A DNA stretch of 64,000 nucleotides from Leptidea sinapis (Eukaryota; Arthropoda; Insecta; Lepidoptera; Pieridae), in contig NC_066286.1 in assembly GCF_905404315.1 (NCBI RefSeq), forward strand, positions 3,727,501 through 3,791,500. The letters run 5' to 3'. Made by a program: the position numbers and the translations under genes. Each line of letters starts with the position of its first letter. Position 1 is the first letter of the stretch. This document shows, piece after piece, positions 45,400-55,899 of the stretch. The notes beneath the pieces are model-generated. The model was not told where the DNA came from and did not search any database. It saw nothing but the letters and a program-made list of their open reading frames with translations.

Positions 45400-46965
45400 T
45401 AACAAAGAACAGAAGAGTGGAAACTAACTAAACTGGGATGAAATTAGCAATGTACTGCTATCTATATCTATACCAAACTGTGAGTCGAAGTTCATCGGTG
45501 GTGACATGAACGGTCACGTTGGTTGGTTGGTTGGAGAAAACTAACACTAACCAGAGAATAAATGGCAACTTCGGATATGGTAACATCAACCCAGACGGAG
45601 AGAGCATTCTTCAAATGGCACTGGCACACAACCTTACAATTTTTAACACTTTCTTCACCTGTACAACATCTAGTACTCGTAATTTATAATAGTGGTGGAA
45701 CATGCACTCATGATAGACTACATTCTAACTGATAGAAAACAACTAAAGACATGCAAAGACTGTAAAGTTGTTCCCGGAGAACCTCTCACCTCACAGCATA
45801 GAATACTAGTGACAGAGTTCAAAATTCCAAAAACATACAAAGTCAAAAAGCACAAAATTGTAAGAACACGGTGCCATAAGTTGGAGGATGAGAAACGTCT
45901 CAGATTATGTAAAGATATCACACAATACCTTCCGGAGCAGTAGTATGATACAGCCGATGCAATGTGGACATATTTTCAATTATAATGCAATGAAAAAGCA
46001 AAAGAATATTTGGGAGTTTCAAGGTACCATCAATAATAATAAGGACTAGTATCCTTCCTGGTGGAATAAAGAAGTGAGAGAAAAATTGGAAACTAAGAAG
46101 TCGCTTTTTATGCATCAGAGCTGTGGCAACAGACGAAAGACGATGCTGACCACCAGGCTTATAAAATTGCTAAGAAAATTGCAAAACGTGCCGTCCCACA
46201 AGCCAACACAATTGCCAGGGATGATTTCTATGCTTAACTTGAAACAGCCTCAAACGATAAATAAATCTTTAAGTTAGCAAAATGCAAATTCCAAAGTAGT
46301 AGGGATACTGCAACAAATAAATTTATCAAAAATGAACAAGGAAAACTACTGACAAACTACGAAGACATAAGAGACCGCTGGAAAGAATACTACACAGAAC
46401 TACTAAATGAGGTATACCCTAGTGAGGCACCATAAGATATCCCTGCTACAGAAGGCCCTATCCCGTGTATAAGTTCTGAAAATATAACCCTGGCAATCAA
46501 GCAAATGGCAAATAGTAATGCCATTAGCCCTGACGATATCCCTCATGAATTATGAAAGAGAATAGGAGATACGAAACTTTTCAAAAAGTTTCTGGGTGAT
46601 GGAATTCCAGACCAAAAGAGCTTTCTCATCCCAATCTATAAAAATATAGGTGATATAAGACTCTGTGAAAACTACAGAGCTATAAATCTAATCACACATT
46701 CCTTCAAAATATGGGAAAGAGTCATCAACAAAAGGCAATTAACTGAAATAACTAGCGCAACTGGAAACCAATGCGGATTCGTCACAACTGATGCCATACA
46801 TTCGGTCAGAAAACTGATGGAAAAGTACAGAGACAACAAGCAAGACTTGCTCATGAGATTTATCGACCTAGAAATGGACAAATCTGGTGGACAAACCATT
46901 AGATTGCCTGCAAAGCAGAGGTGCATTGGCGGAGATCCAGTACTCTATGAATAGTTCTACCGCTT
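45400..46965 (+). mobile_element. RTE-clade LINE, decayed (endonuclease and RT remnants)
   Basis: Reading in shifting frames, the 5' part gives the endonuclease block FIGGDMNGHVG and MIDYILTDRKQLKTCKDCKV followed by VPGEPLTSQHR, then TRCHKLEDEKRLRLCKDI. The RT part gives AIKQMANSNAISPDDIPHEL, LIPIYKNIGDIRLCENYRAI, NLITHSFKIWERVIN, TGNQCGFVTTDAIHSVRKLM and EKYRDNKQDLLMRFIDLEMD. These are diagnostic of RTE elements. The YADD box and C-terminus are absent, so it ends prematurely near 46930. Many stops. Confidence 0.85.
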
Positions 46966-46969
46966 GGCA

Positions 46970-47630
46970 TTGCGAAAAAATGTCGCATTTTACACTTCAA
47001 CTAAACCCATAAATATCCTATATTTGTGGCCAAAAAACTTCACAAATTGCCTCTTGTATCCTTTGACCACGTAGACGTTGCTGGGCTGCTTAAAAATTTA
47101 GTGCTACTTTTAAACGAGTTAAGGCTATAAAGTGTAGCTACGCAATAGTTGCACAACTACAAGAAATAAAAAGTGAACTACATCGTTGCAAATATGAGTC
47201 AATTGTGGGGATAGATGACTTCAACTCCAATGTACATACACTTCAACGGGGCCCATTTTGTACGGATAGCGGACCAATCGGTTGTCACCTGAAATAAACA
47301 GCATCAAGGACCAAACACAGACACAACACGGAAGTGACACACCTCAAGTGCTCTCTCTGTCACGCCTGCGCGGGAACCATAGCGAAGTAAGCGAGACCGA
47401 TACAGGTGAGCGGAAAACGAAGGTGCACTGTGTCCTGTGCCGAGCCTGTGCAATGTGTTGTGACAGATAAATTATTACAATCAGTTGAGAAGCTACATAC
47501 AATGGTGTCGCTGTCGCTGAAAAACCATAAACTGTGGCCGAAATCGTAAAAGAAGGCGATGATTTTAGGACGAATAAGCTCGAGCCTGCTTCAAAGAAAT
47601 GCATTTAAATTATATGTATCCAAATCTAGA
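46970..47630. other. No gene recognised
   Basis: Stretch 47180-47480 is less AT-rich and can be read as IVGIDDFNSNVHTLQRGPF and, in another frame, a Cys-rich VHCVLCRACAMCC end. This is suggestive of a transposon remnant but not assignable. Confidence 0.3.
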
Positions 47631-47634
47631 ATTC

Positions 47635-47905
47635 CTTTGCACAGGATGCCGGCTAGATTATGGGTACCACAATGGCGCCTATATCTGCCGTGAAGCATTA
47701 ATGTGAAAACATTACTGTGTTTCAGTTTGAAGAGCGCCAGCTAGTGAAATTACTGGGCAAATGAGACTTAACACTTTATGTCTCAATGTGACGAGCGCAA
47801 TTGTAGTGCTCCTCAGATTTTTGGGTTTTTTAAGAATCCTGAGACGTAGTGCATTGTAATGGGTAGGGCATCATCAGCTGAACGTCTTACTCGTCTCGTC
47901 CCTTG
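47635..47905 (-). repeat. Dispersed repeat E, long copy
   Basis: In reverse it runs from GATGCCGGCTAGATTATGGG through TACCACAATGGCGCC, TGTGTTTCAGTTTGAAG, CAAATGAGACTTAACACTTT and AATCCTGAG to ATTGTAATGGGTAGGGCAT. Confidence 0.75.
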
Positions 47906-47914
47906 TTATGTAGA

Positions 47915-48165
47915 TAATAATTTGTGGTTTATGATCACCCATCATCTCCGTATTGTGACGAGCTATTTCGGATTTTGTGTAGACAATCACTGGATTTGTG
48001 CTGACATAGTTAAGCTTGGTAGGTCGTCAGACACACATACATTCTATAGTGATGCACACCATTACCAAATAACTAGCATCAATGTTGACTATGGAGTATA
48101 TTGGTCGGATCACTTGCTTTTCATTGTTAAATGTAATCTTAACATTGTACGATCGAACCATTTTT
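47915..48165 (+). mobile_element. LINE endonuclease C-terminal fragment (probable)
   Basis: An open frame continues from the repeat E end: CVDNHWICADIVKLGRSSDT, TFYSDAHHYQITSINVDYG and VYWSDHLLFIVKCNLNI. The D......DH..L pattern fits the end of an APE-type LINE endonuclease (SDH motif). No flanking RT; assignment by pattern. Confidence 0.4.
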
Positions 48166-48169
48166 TAAA

Positions 48170-48415
48170 ACAGTTTTCTGCGTGCTGATTGAACGCTATC
48201 ACTGCCTCTTCGGAATTGGTAAAAGTGAAACCTCTCATCAAATCTTTGATTTTGGGGAAAATACAGAAAGGTCGGGGCTATGTGCAGGATGGGTGACGAG
48301 TTGTACTTTTTCGGAAGCTGAAAATGACTTAGTTTTGTTGGCCGTGTCTCAAGAAGCGTTGTCATGATGTAGGAGATCGCAGCTTTTTGTCGTCTTTCGC
48401 GAACTTTTTTTAACA
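48170..48415 (-). mobile_element. mariner transposase catalytic fragment
   Basis: The minus strand reads LHHDNAS, stop, DTANKTKSFSAS, then QLVTHPAHSPDLS and, after a deletion and frameshift, KDLMRGFTFTNSEEAVIAFN, QHAENCFKKWFDR. HDNAS and HP.HSPDL are the second and third catalytic neighbourhoods of a mariner transposase of a different subfamily from 42930-43435. Confidence 0.65.
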
Positions 48416-48654
48416 CCCTGGTTAAAAAAGTGGTAGATTACCACTCGGCACTTCAAAAAATATAGCATTCAAAATTCAAATAATTCTGATTTGCTAGAAG
48501 TACAAAACTTTTAGTGTGCCCCATGTATTTATAATGATTGGATTTCTACTGACATTCTGTGGGGTTATAGAGATAGTAACGGAGTAGGTAGTTATTTTGA
48601 CATATGTAATAGTTAACTTAAAGACATTGACTTCCGTAAGCAATGTCGTTCTAT

Positions 48655-48790
48655 ACATTTGGACATTCGCAGTCTGATAGTGGAACGGCAAAAGTGTGCT
48701 TTAAGACAATGTAAGCACACTTTTCTTCTTAGTCTTGTGTCAACTGTTTGTCAATCACCAAGTCTAAGTGTGCTATAAAAAGTGCTGAAA
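48655..48790 (+). repeat. Dispersed repeat Q without MITE (related empty site)
   Basis: CAGTCTGATAGTGGAACGGC, a perfect hairpin AAAAGTGTGCTT / AAGCACACTTTT (48690-48701 with 48713-48724), then CTTCTTAGTC and TCAACTGT match both flanks of the MITE at 8961-9277. Confidence 0.7.
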
Positions 48791-48794
48791 TAAT

Positions 48795-49790
48795 ACGTTC
48801 ACTACGCAAAAAGAAAAGATGGTGTGACTTATCACCGTTACGTTTATTTCATTGGTGTAAGATGGGTTGGCTAAAAGCGTAAATAATTAAGTAAAACGAA
48901 TATTTTTTCATTAAATCTGGTACAATTATTGACAAGTATTCACATCCCTTTCTCTCCCGCTTGTCAGAATGAGACAGATGGAAGGACGCGACAAAACACA
49001 GTCAGAAATGAAAACTAAAGAGTCGCTCTTACTAATGTTTATTTTTTTAGGCCCAGTGAACAATGATTAGCAATATTGTATGTTGTGTACGGAAATTTAT
49101 TTACGATGGAGTCGCTTTTTTTTGAAGCCTTTAGAATAATATTTTATTTTGTGCACAGAATGTTATTGCCAGTGAATATGAACGGCTTACAAGAACGTGA
49201 ACAATTACTAACTAGTGCCATTCATACGGTATCACAGACGAATCATAGTGATAATTGATACTTATTTACACCACAAATTTCGGCACTCTAGATGCAAACT
49301 CTCTCTTGTGAAAGAGAATTGTCACCAGTTGGTAGCAAGAGAGAGATGTAAAGAATTTGATTATCCAAGTAAATCGAGTGGCATTTTCTGGAATCATTTC
49401 CTCGAGGTTGATTTATATATCACCACTAATTTAAGCGTTTTAAAATTCATGCCCATAAAGTATGATAAAACTCTTTAACTTTAAAAGATTTTATTGAAAT
49501 CTCTTTTGAAAGTCAATATATTTTGCCAATTTAGTGAAATGGACGCACATACAATAGTCCAATTAGCCATATTTATAATTTGACAAAAGCTGTCATACCT
49601 ATATATGTTGTTGTCCGCTTACACTACAACTGCTAAAAAGATACCCTGGAAAAGATGTTTATGTCTCAAAGACAATTTAACCAATTAAATTAAGTTCAGG
49701 GATCTTGATATTTTTATAACCAGTTTCCCGAAGTATTTTATGTAAATAAAAATATTATATTTGAGTGTTTGTCTCTCTCATTATAGGTTA
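48795..49790. other. No gene recognised
   Basis: Two modest plus-strand ORFs (49076-49258, 49215-49478) lack motifs. Confidence 0.4.
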
Positions 49791-49794
49791 CCTT

Positions 49795-50215
49795 AACTTA
49801 TTAGATTCAAATACATTTAGAGCGTGTAGGAGTAACAAAAATACACACAAACCAATAAATAAACATACACACTTTAGCTATTATAATATGAGTGTGATTT
49901 TTGATTAAAGACTTAAAAAAACTTCCGACTGAACAGATCTTGATCAGAAAAAAGAGGGTTAGACTGACAAACGTACAACTTATACCAACCCTTGTTTTCG
50001 TCTGGGCTTAAAAAATATCTAACTGCTTCTCCACTGATGCCACTGTCCAAATCGGGTTCTAATTTCAAAATACGCAGCTTAAACTGAAAAAATCTTTACA
50101 TTGCTTCCTATTGAATTGACCAATAATATCTTAAAAAACTGGAGAAAATGCAGAAATGTATAGACATAGCTAGCGAAGGTTATTATTGTGTCATTTGAGG
50201 CCTAATAGCAAATAA
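49795..50215 (+). mobile_element. Left arm of a large inverted pair (LINE-H module)
   Basis: Noncoding blocks (AATAAACATACACACTTTAG, TATTATAATATGAGTGTGAT) followed by degraded coding (CCACTGATGCCACTGTCCAA; NWRKCRN) are homologous to the reverse complement of 50890-51290. Confidence 0.65.
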
Positions 50216-50219
50216 GTTA

Positions 50220-50625
50220 GCTTTATCTTTATTAGTTTTTAGCTTATCTTAAGGCTCTATATATGACTACCCTCACTAACAATCATAGGCAAACCGACCT
50301 TACCGTTCACCCTCTTAGCACCTCTCCAGAAAGCTTGAAATTTTTTATTTCGTAATTGTGAGTATAATTCATCCATTTTAAGTAGGTCCTATTGGTTTTG
50401 ACAGCACTTCAGTTTAGATTTAAATATTTTCCGAGTGAGATACAGAACATGTATCTCATACTGTCAGGTTTACCGTACCTTACATAAGATTGATAGTCAA
50501 AGTCAAAAATATTTTACTGATATAAAATTAAAACATTGCTCGTCAACGTCAGTCACTAAAAATACAATCTAGATACATGTCAATTACACAAGTTTAAATA
50601 TATACATATTTTTAAAATAATATTA
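50220..50625. other. Spacer of the inverted pair
   Basis: AT-rich; no ORF or motif. Confidence 0.35.
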
Positions 50626-50629
50626 TCCA

Positions 50630-51290
50630 CTAAAACAATACAAGGCTGAACCATAAATATGTCTGCCTAGCCTGTCTATGTGCTTCTCCCACGTGCTTGT
50701 TCCACCTTACCATCTTTAAATCCTTTTTTAACTGTCTCACCTTACTTTGTACTGGTGCTTGACACAAAATGGTAAGAATGTCATTGTATAAATTGCCAAT
50801 TATATTTCTATGTTTAAAATTACTAAACATGTTATCACCACAAATACATAATTCCTTCCATAAACAATGCACGTCATGCAAAATCAAAGCCGAAATATGG
50901 CACATATCACAAATTACACCATATTAAGCTTCAACTGCCATATCTAAAAAAATTCTGCGTTTACTCCATTTGCTTAAAATATTATTGGTCAAGAGGCAGC
51001 AACTTAAACATTTTTTTAGTTTAAGCCGCATATTTTAAATTTAGAAACTGATTTGGACAGTGACATCAGTGGAGTAGCAGTTAGGTATTTTTTTAAATCC
51101 TGACGACAAAGGGGGTCTGTCCCTATTTTCTGATCAAAATCTGCTCATTCGGCGGTTTTTTTTTTAATCAAAAATCACACTCATATTATAAAGGAGAAAG
51201 TTTGTATGTTTATTCATTCGTTTGTGTTTATATTTATTACTCCTTGACGCTTTAAATGGATTTGTTTAATTGGAAAGTTTCTACACAAGT
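50630..51290 (-). mobile_element. Right arm: LINE-H endonuclease-to-RT linker fragment
   Basis: The minus strand from about 51110 reads, with breaks, a stretch like KFKICGLN, ILSKW, then an open 91-codon frame: MCHISALILHDVHCLWKELC, VRQLKKDLKMVRWNKHVGEA and HRQARQTYLWF. The W..HV...H..AR..YL.W pattern is the linker between endonuclease and RT in several LINE clades. The outer 150 bases are noncoding and shared with the left arm. Truncated on both sides of the enzyme domains. Confidence 0.5.
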
Positions 51291-51294
51291 GCCC

Positions 51295-51835
51295 TGTGAA
51301 ACAACTACTCGCAGCGGGCCTACACAGTAGTGTAGGAGTAAGAGTGAGAGTACTCAGTGTCCAATATAATAACCCCTTCAGTGTTCTGTTGCGGCTGCCT
51401 CAAGCTTGCAGTGACTCAGGTGACAGGAGGGTGGATGACTTTTTCGCTATAATGAAGAAGTCGGCCTGGCACGTGGACGTGGCACCTGTACCTGAAACTG
51501 TGGGAATACTCATTAGGCTGCATATTATTTTAATTTAATTCAATATTTATTTATTTTTAACTTTAAGCCTATGTAAATCTCGATCTTAGGGAAAGGATTT
51601 CACTGATAAATGTTAAGCTGAGTTTATATATTGTAGACAATAGTGATAAAATGTTACAAGTAGCTATCAAAACAGACATCGAAAAGTATGAAGCAAATCA
51701 AAAACGTTTAGCAGAAACGTTTTTATATTGACAATGTTTCAAAACTGACTATCACAGGTTTTGAACGCGATCAGATACCAATATTAAACGGCCATAACTT
51801 GGCGGTCAGCATATGAACGCGGTTAGGGTAACTGT
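51295..51835. other. No gene recognised
   Basis: An 80-codon open frame at 51296-51538 has somewhat GC-rich 5' codons but no motif I recognise. Confidence 0.3.
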
Positions 51836-51837
51836 AA

Positions 51838-51965
51838 AGTCGGACCATTCGGAGGTCCTTCATCAGAGTGAGTATGGTTTGCGACTACGGCCCGTCTCAC
51901 ACTGCGGACTTGTGCTCGTAGTGCGCGGCTGGACAGGGAGGGGGACGCGAGGTGCGCCGATGGAT
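51838..51965. other. GC-rich island, unidentified
   Basis: Contains CTACGGCCCGTCTCACACTG and GCGCGGCTGGACAGGGAGGG. It stands out from its AT-rich surroundings; no ORF with a family match. Could be an exon or part of a transposon. Confidence 0.3.
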
Positions 51966-52012
51966 AGATTATTTGTGTAAAAGTGTGTCAATATATTATA
52001 ATAATGACAATG
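51965..52012 (+). repeat. SINE type 1 tail scrap
   Basis: GATTATTTGTGTAAAAGTGT followed by GTCAATATATTATAATAA is the SINE 3' tail alone. Confidence 0.55.
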
Positions 52013-52029
52013 TAAAAGCTCTTTTTTTA

Positions 52030-52240
52030 TGATAAATAAGTGACGAGTCAAGCAATTCATCTGATGGTGACTGACACGCCCTGCCTATTACGTCGCAGTG
52101 CCCATCAATCAGGATTCGTGAAAACCTAAAACCTGAATGGCAGTGCGATGAAACATAACTTGTTAAGTGTCATTAGCCCTATAATGTCACAAACTACGGC
52201 CGCGGCGCCTTCAAAACCGGAACTTAATAATGCCCAAACT
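52030..52240 (+). repeat. Dispersed repeat E
   Basis: GACACGCCCTGCCTATTACG, CTGAATGGCAGTGCGAT, AACTTGTTAAGTGTCATTAG and a scrambled TACGGCCGCGGCGCCTTCAA. Confidence 0.65.
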
Positions 52241-52244
52241 GCTT

Positions 52245-52690
52245 AGGTGCTAGACAACTTGTGAGTGGATTATAATTATTTAAGTATATTTACTTGCTTC
52301 TAAGATTATTGGCATGTCTGCCTTATCTTAAAACAGCTCGTGATTCACGCGTTATGTTTTTGTTTTCAATTATCAGACAAATTAATATAATTTCCGCGTC
52401 GTGTATTGGTTTAAACCTAGTTTTTGTTAAACTTCATGAAAACGAAACGTAATCAATGTGGTTTGATGAAGCTATTGAGGCGTTTTTGTTAATTCAATTA
52501 ATGATAATATCCGGCGTAAAATACGCAATGACCGTTTGGGTGGCGGAACAAAATGGATTATCTATTTTGTTATTCACATTCTTGTCCAAAGTTATAATGT
52601 AAGTAACTATCATAAATGTAGTTTATAATTATTATTAAATTGTGCTAATATTTATCAATTGACTGTTAGTCTACATGACGGTCCCAATTT
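52245..52690. other. No gene recognised
   Basis: AT-rich, no motif. Confidence 0.35.
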
Positions 52691-52696
52691 TGGGTT

Positions 52697-53445
52697 TCAA
52701 ATTCAAATTGAAATATTTTTATTTAAAATTGGATGTGACATCACTTATTTAAAGTCAAAAACTACCACCCATTCCAAAACGAATGCCTTAGGCCTAGAAT
52801 GGGCGCAACAAACTTAGCGGGCTTATTTTTTTTCATCAAAAAAATATGTTTACAAAGTAATATTGTAATCATTCGCAATCTATGGTATCATTAAAAATCA
52901 TTTATTTTATAGTAAGCTTTACCACACAAACGTTGTTAACAATTCTTTTGAATAACGTAATACTTTTGTTTTGAGCATTTTCTGGGATCTTGTTGTAAAA
53001 GAATATAAAAAAAAGCATATCCCCCCACAAAAGACTTACTAGCTCGACTAGTAGGGCTTATATGCTTATGTCTGGTCCTGGTGTTAATATTATGGTTATG
53101 ACAGTTTCAGGCAATTCCACTCATGTGCCTATGAACATACATTACATTATCAAGAATATATTGAGAAGCAGCAGTCAAGATGTTAATTTCTTTGAATTTT
53201 GCTCTCGATGATTATTTAGGGCCTATGTTATAAATAGCGCGAATAGCCCTCAACTGCCAAACAAATATTGTATTAATATCGGCAGCGTTGCCCCATAGCA
53301 ATACACCATAGGACATAATACTATGGAAATAACTAAAGTATACTAGTCGCGCAGTATCTATGTCAGTCAACTGTCTAATTTTTTAGCCGCGTATGCTGCA
53401 GAACTAAGTCTGTTCGCCATTCCTTCAATATAGGGCCCTATTGTA
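52697..53445 (-). mobile_element. LINE-C C-terminal coding remnant and 3' end
   Basis: Colinear with 17399-18240: 3' region, KRIVNNVCVVKLTIK-like end with breaks, and the block for LWGNAADINTIFV, LRAIRAI and QLTDIDTARLVYFS. A short internal deletion removed the CTGAGGGCGGTCGTTCC part of the 3' coding end. The catalytic RT part is missing. Confidence 0.75.
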
Positions 53446-53446
53446 A

Positions 53447-53500
53447 TATATCAACAATCCTGCGCGGTCTTGCATTATAATGGGCAGGACGTATAACTTA
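53447..53500 (-). repeat. Dispersed repeat E scrap
   Basis: CAATCCTGCGCGGTCTTGCA and TTATAATGGGCAGGACGTAT. Confidence 0.55.
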
Positions 53501-53689
53501 TTATTTATAAAAATAATAGCTCTGCAGTTTTTATTCCAATAAAATTGCTTTAAAATAAAATCTATAAATTGAAAAACCCGCACTCCACTTTCAAGATAGA
53601 GAGTCATAGAGAGAGGGTATAGACTATAGAGTAATCTTTAGACAAACGTTTCAATTCTCATGAATTTTTCATTAGTCATGTGTTTCGTA

Positions 53690-53960
53690 CATTTTCTGGA
53701 ATCCTCTTGCAAAAGCAAATATATCGCCCAATAAAAATAACTCGATCTAATTGATAAGTAGTAGGTATTATGCTTGTTCCTGTTGTTAACGTTATGAAAA
53801 TCAATGTTTCTAGAAAATTACCACTATCAAAATATACTTGAGGCAACTATGAATATCTTGATTTCTCTTAATGATTCTCTATCCTGTCCTTCTTGTGCAG
53901 CACAAAGATGGTGTTAATTAATATCGGTTGCAATGCTCCGTAGCAATATACACAATCGAT
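53690..53960 (-). mobile_element. LINE-C fragment, second copy in tandem
   Basis: More diverged than the neighbouring copy: ACATTTTCTGGAATCCTCTT, TTGTTCCTGTTGTTAACGTT, CTCTTAATGATTCTCTATCC and ATATCGGTTGCAATGCTCCG. Confidence 0.65.
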
Positions 53961-53964
53961 GACG

Positions 53965-54350
53965 TTCCACATGACGTCACTGTACCTTGCCTCGTCTAGT
54001 ATCGGAATACTAGGCTTCAAAATCCCAACTGTTCGCCAATTCCGCCGTCTTGTGGAACCCCAAATTATCTTCTAAGAAGCGGGCCGTTATAAATAGAGCA
54101 CGGCAATATTTTAAGCCGGCCTCATTTAAGTATCTACTCTACAAAGCGTGTTTGTGCTAATAACTGTCGGCGAATTCCACTTTCGCGTGACATGCCGATT
54201 AGGCAAAAAGAAGTGCATATATATTTTTAAAAAGTCCGCAACGCTCCTGTTACTCCTCTGGTGTTACAAGAGAACGTGGGCGGCGGTGATCATTTAACAT
54301 TAGGTGACCCTAAAGCTCGTTTGTCCCTCTCGACCTCAAAAAAGAACAGA
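53965..54350 (+). mobile_element. LINE-A fragment with internal deletion
   Basis: Plus strand: SSSIGILGFKIPTVRQFRRL, KRAVINRARQYFKPASF, then a jump to LITVGEFHFRVTCRL and a jump to KSPQRSCYSSGVTRE before the 3' end. The order is that of the LINE-A protein between YADD and the C-terminus, with the middle parts deleted. Confidence 0.7.
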
Positions 54351-54354
54351 TCTC

Positions 54355-54705
54355 AAAGTATATTAAATTGAAGTGTGGTTTAAATACCAACCTGACCTCA
54401 TCGAAGTGCATCGCTTCATAGATAATACATTTACATTTTAATTTAAACACATTGCCTGTCATAGAACATCAACATAACAGAACAAATTAATTTACTTTAC
54501 ATATTAATGAATCGATCATGTCTTTAGGTCACAAGTTACGAAATCGTTCGCTTTGGCAAATTATAGACCACGTGTTGATAATAATAGGTTTCATATTTTG
54601 AACATTAAATGTTACTGCTAACAGCTTGCTTGTAATTATTTAAATTATTTATAGCTTAATGTGATGCCATAGAGGAGATTATATTTCAGTATACTAATTT
54701 TTTTT
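54355..54705. other. No gene recognised
   Basis: AT-rich, no motif. Confidence 0.35.
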
Positions 54706-54709
54706 TGAC

Positions 54710-55005
54710 AATAAGGGACGAGAGCAAGACGTTCAGCTCATGGTAATTGATATACCCTGTCCAATATAATGCAGTGCCGCTCAGGATTCTTAAAAAACCC
54801 AATAATTTTGAGCGTCACTATAAGAATTGCGCTCGTTACCTTGAGACATAAGATGTTAAGTGTCATTTGTCCAGTAATTTCACTAGCTACGGCGCCCTTC
54901 AAACCGAAACGCAATAATGCAGTTATATATTACTACTTCAAGGCAGAAATAGGCCGGCAACCTGTGCAAAGGAGCCCCCCACTGGTATATATACATACGG
55001 GTACA
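54710..55005 (+). repeat. Dispersed repeat E, nearly complete copy
   Basis: Runs from AGGGACGAGAGCAAGACGTT through CAGTGCCGCTCAGGATTCTT, TTGAGACATAAGATGTTAAG and CTAGCTACGGCGCCCTTCAA to AACCTGTGCAAAGGAGCCCC, giving the family's approximate full length of about 300 bp. Confidence 0.75.
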
Positions 55006-55079
55006 TGTTAACAGTTTGTAATTTTTAACACATTATTGGGATTAAGTTTATAAATTTCATTTGTATCAAAATTTACCAT

Positions 55080-55380
55080 CGCTCAACCAACTAAGCGAAC
55101 AACATGCGGACGGTTGGCTTTTTAACACAGCCGGCACCCTGACTATTGCCCGGAATAGCGCGGGAACTATCTCCTACTTATAAACTTCGTATAAGCCGAC
55201 GTCCTTGTACACGGGATGGTCGGTGGAGGGAGCACCCTTTCCGTCTACCAACGAACACCCCTAGTGTGGCATGAGGTGCAGGGAGCCGGCGGGTGCACCG
55301 AAGGCAAATACGGTCCGAGAGGTCATCTTACCCTGGGTCCTTCTGTGTGATGACGTCCTCGCAGAAAGACGCGACCTAGT
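55080..55380. other. GC-rich island, unidentified
   Basis: About 300 bases of distinctly GC-rich sequence (for example GGGATGGTCGGTGGAGGGAG, GGGAGCCGGCGGGTGCACCG) between repeat E and a SINE. No long ORF. It may be the 5' untranslated part of a LINE or another transposon, but I cannot match it. Confidence 0.35.
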
Positions 55381-55419
55381 TAAAATAATAATTATAATAA
55401 TGTATCTAAACACCCTAAA

Positions 55420-55560
55420 CTACGCATAGCCTGTGCTATGGGTTATAGACGACCATATATTATTAAATAAGATATCCTTTCTAAAACATACGTAAATACA
55501 TATAAAAATCAATGACTCGGAAAAAAACACCCATTAATGTATTCATAAAAAGCATATTCA
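55420..55560 (-). repeat. tRNA-derived SINE (type 1), 5'-truncated
   Basis: Reverse complement of GCATAGCCTGTGCTATGGGT and the CTCGG..A.AAACACCCAT body words; the tRNA head is missing. Confidence 0.65.
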
Positions 55561-55588
55561 TCAATAATTATATGATAATAATATTATA

Positions 55589-55613
55589 TACAGGGTGGAC
55601 CAAAAGTCCGTTT
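55589..55613 (+). repeat. Terminal inverted repeat (3' end of the transposase unit)
   Basis: Starts TACAGGGTGGACCAAAAGTC; exact reverse complement of 61563-61587. Confidence 0.9.
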
Positions 55614-55695
55614 GTAATTAGAATGATGATTAAAAAAAAACTAATTACAGTAGATCAAAATTGTTTATGTTTTCGATAGTAAACAAAAGGGGAAT

Positions 55696-55888
55696 TTATT
55701 TCTTAAAAATCACATCATCCATATGCAATCCTTCATTATTCTGGCATTGCTGCAATCTAGAGCGGAAATTTTCGATATCAGCTTTACATGTTTCTGTTGA
55801 GATGTTTTGGATTTCTGTGCGAATACGATCCTTTAATTCGTCAAGAGTTACTGGGTGGGTTGGCTGGAATACAGGGGTTTTTGATCAC
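55696..55888 (-). pseudogene. Transposase C-terminal part of the composite element
   Basis: Minus strand, open to its stop at 55696: PTHPVTLDELKDRIRTEIQN, ISTETCKADIENFRSRLQQC, then NNEGLHMDDVIFKK. The L.EL+..I..EI..I.......++NF..RL..C....G.H..D.+FKK pattern is the end of mariner-type transposases with a DUF4817-like N-terminus. The upstream catalytic part is cut away by the LINE at 55900. Confidence 0.8.
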
Positions 55889-55899
55889 CATGACATGAC

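Noticed and set aside
47282..47470. Cys-rich ORF end resembling a transposase RING-type tail
   Set aside because: Cysteine spacing does not match a known finger and no transposase core is nearby.
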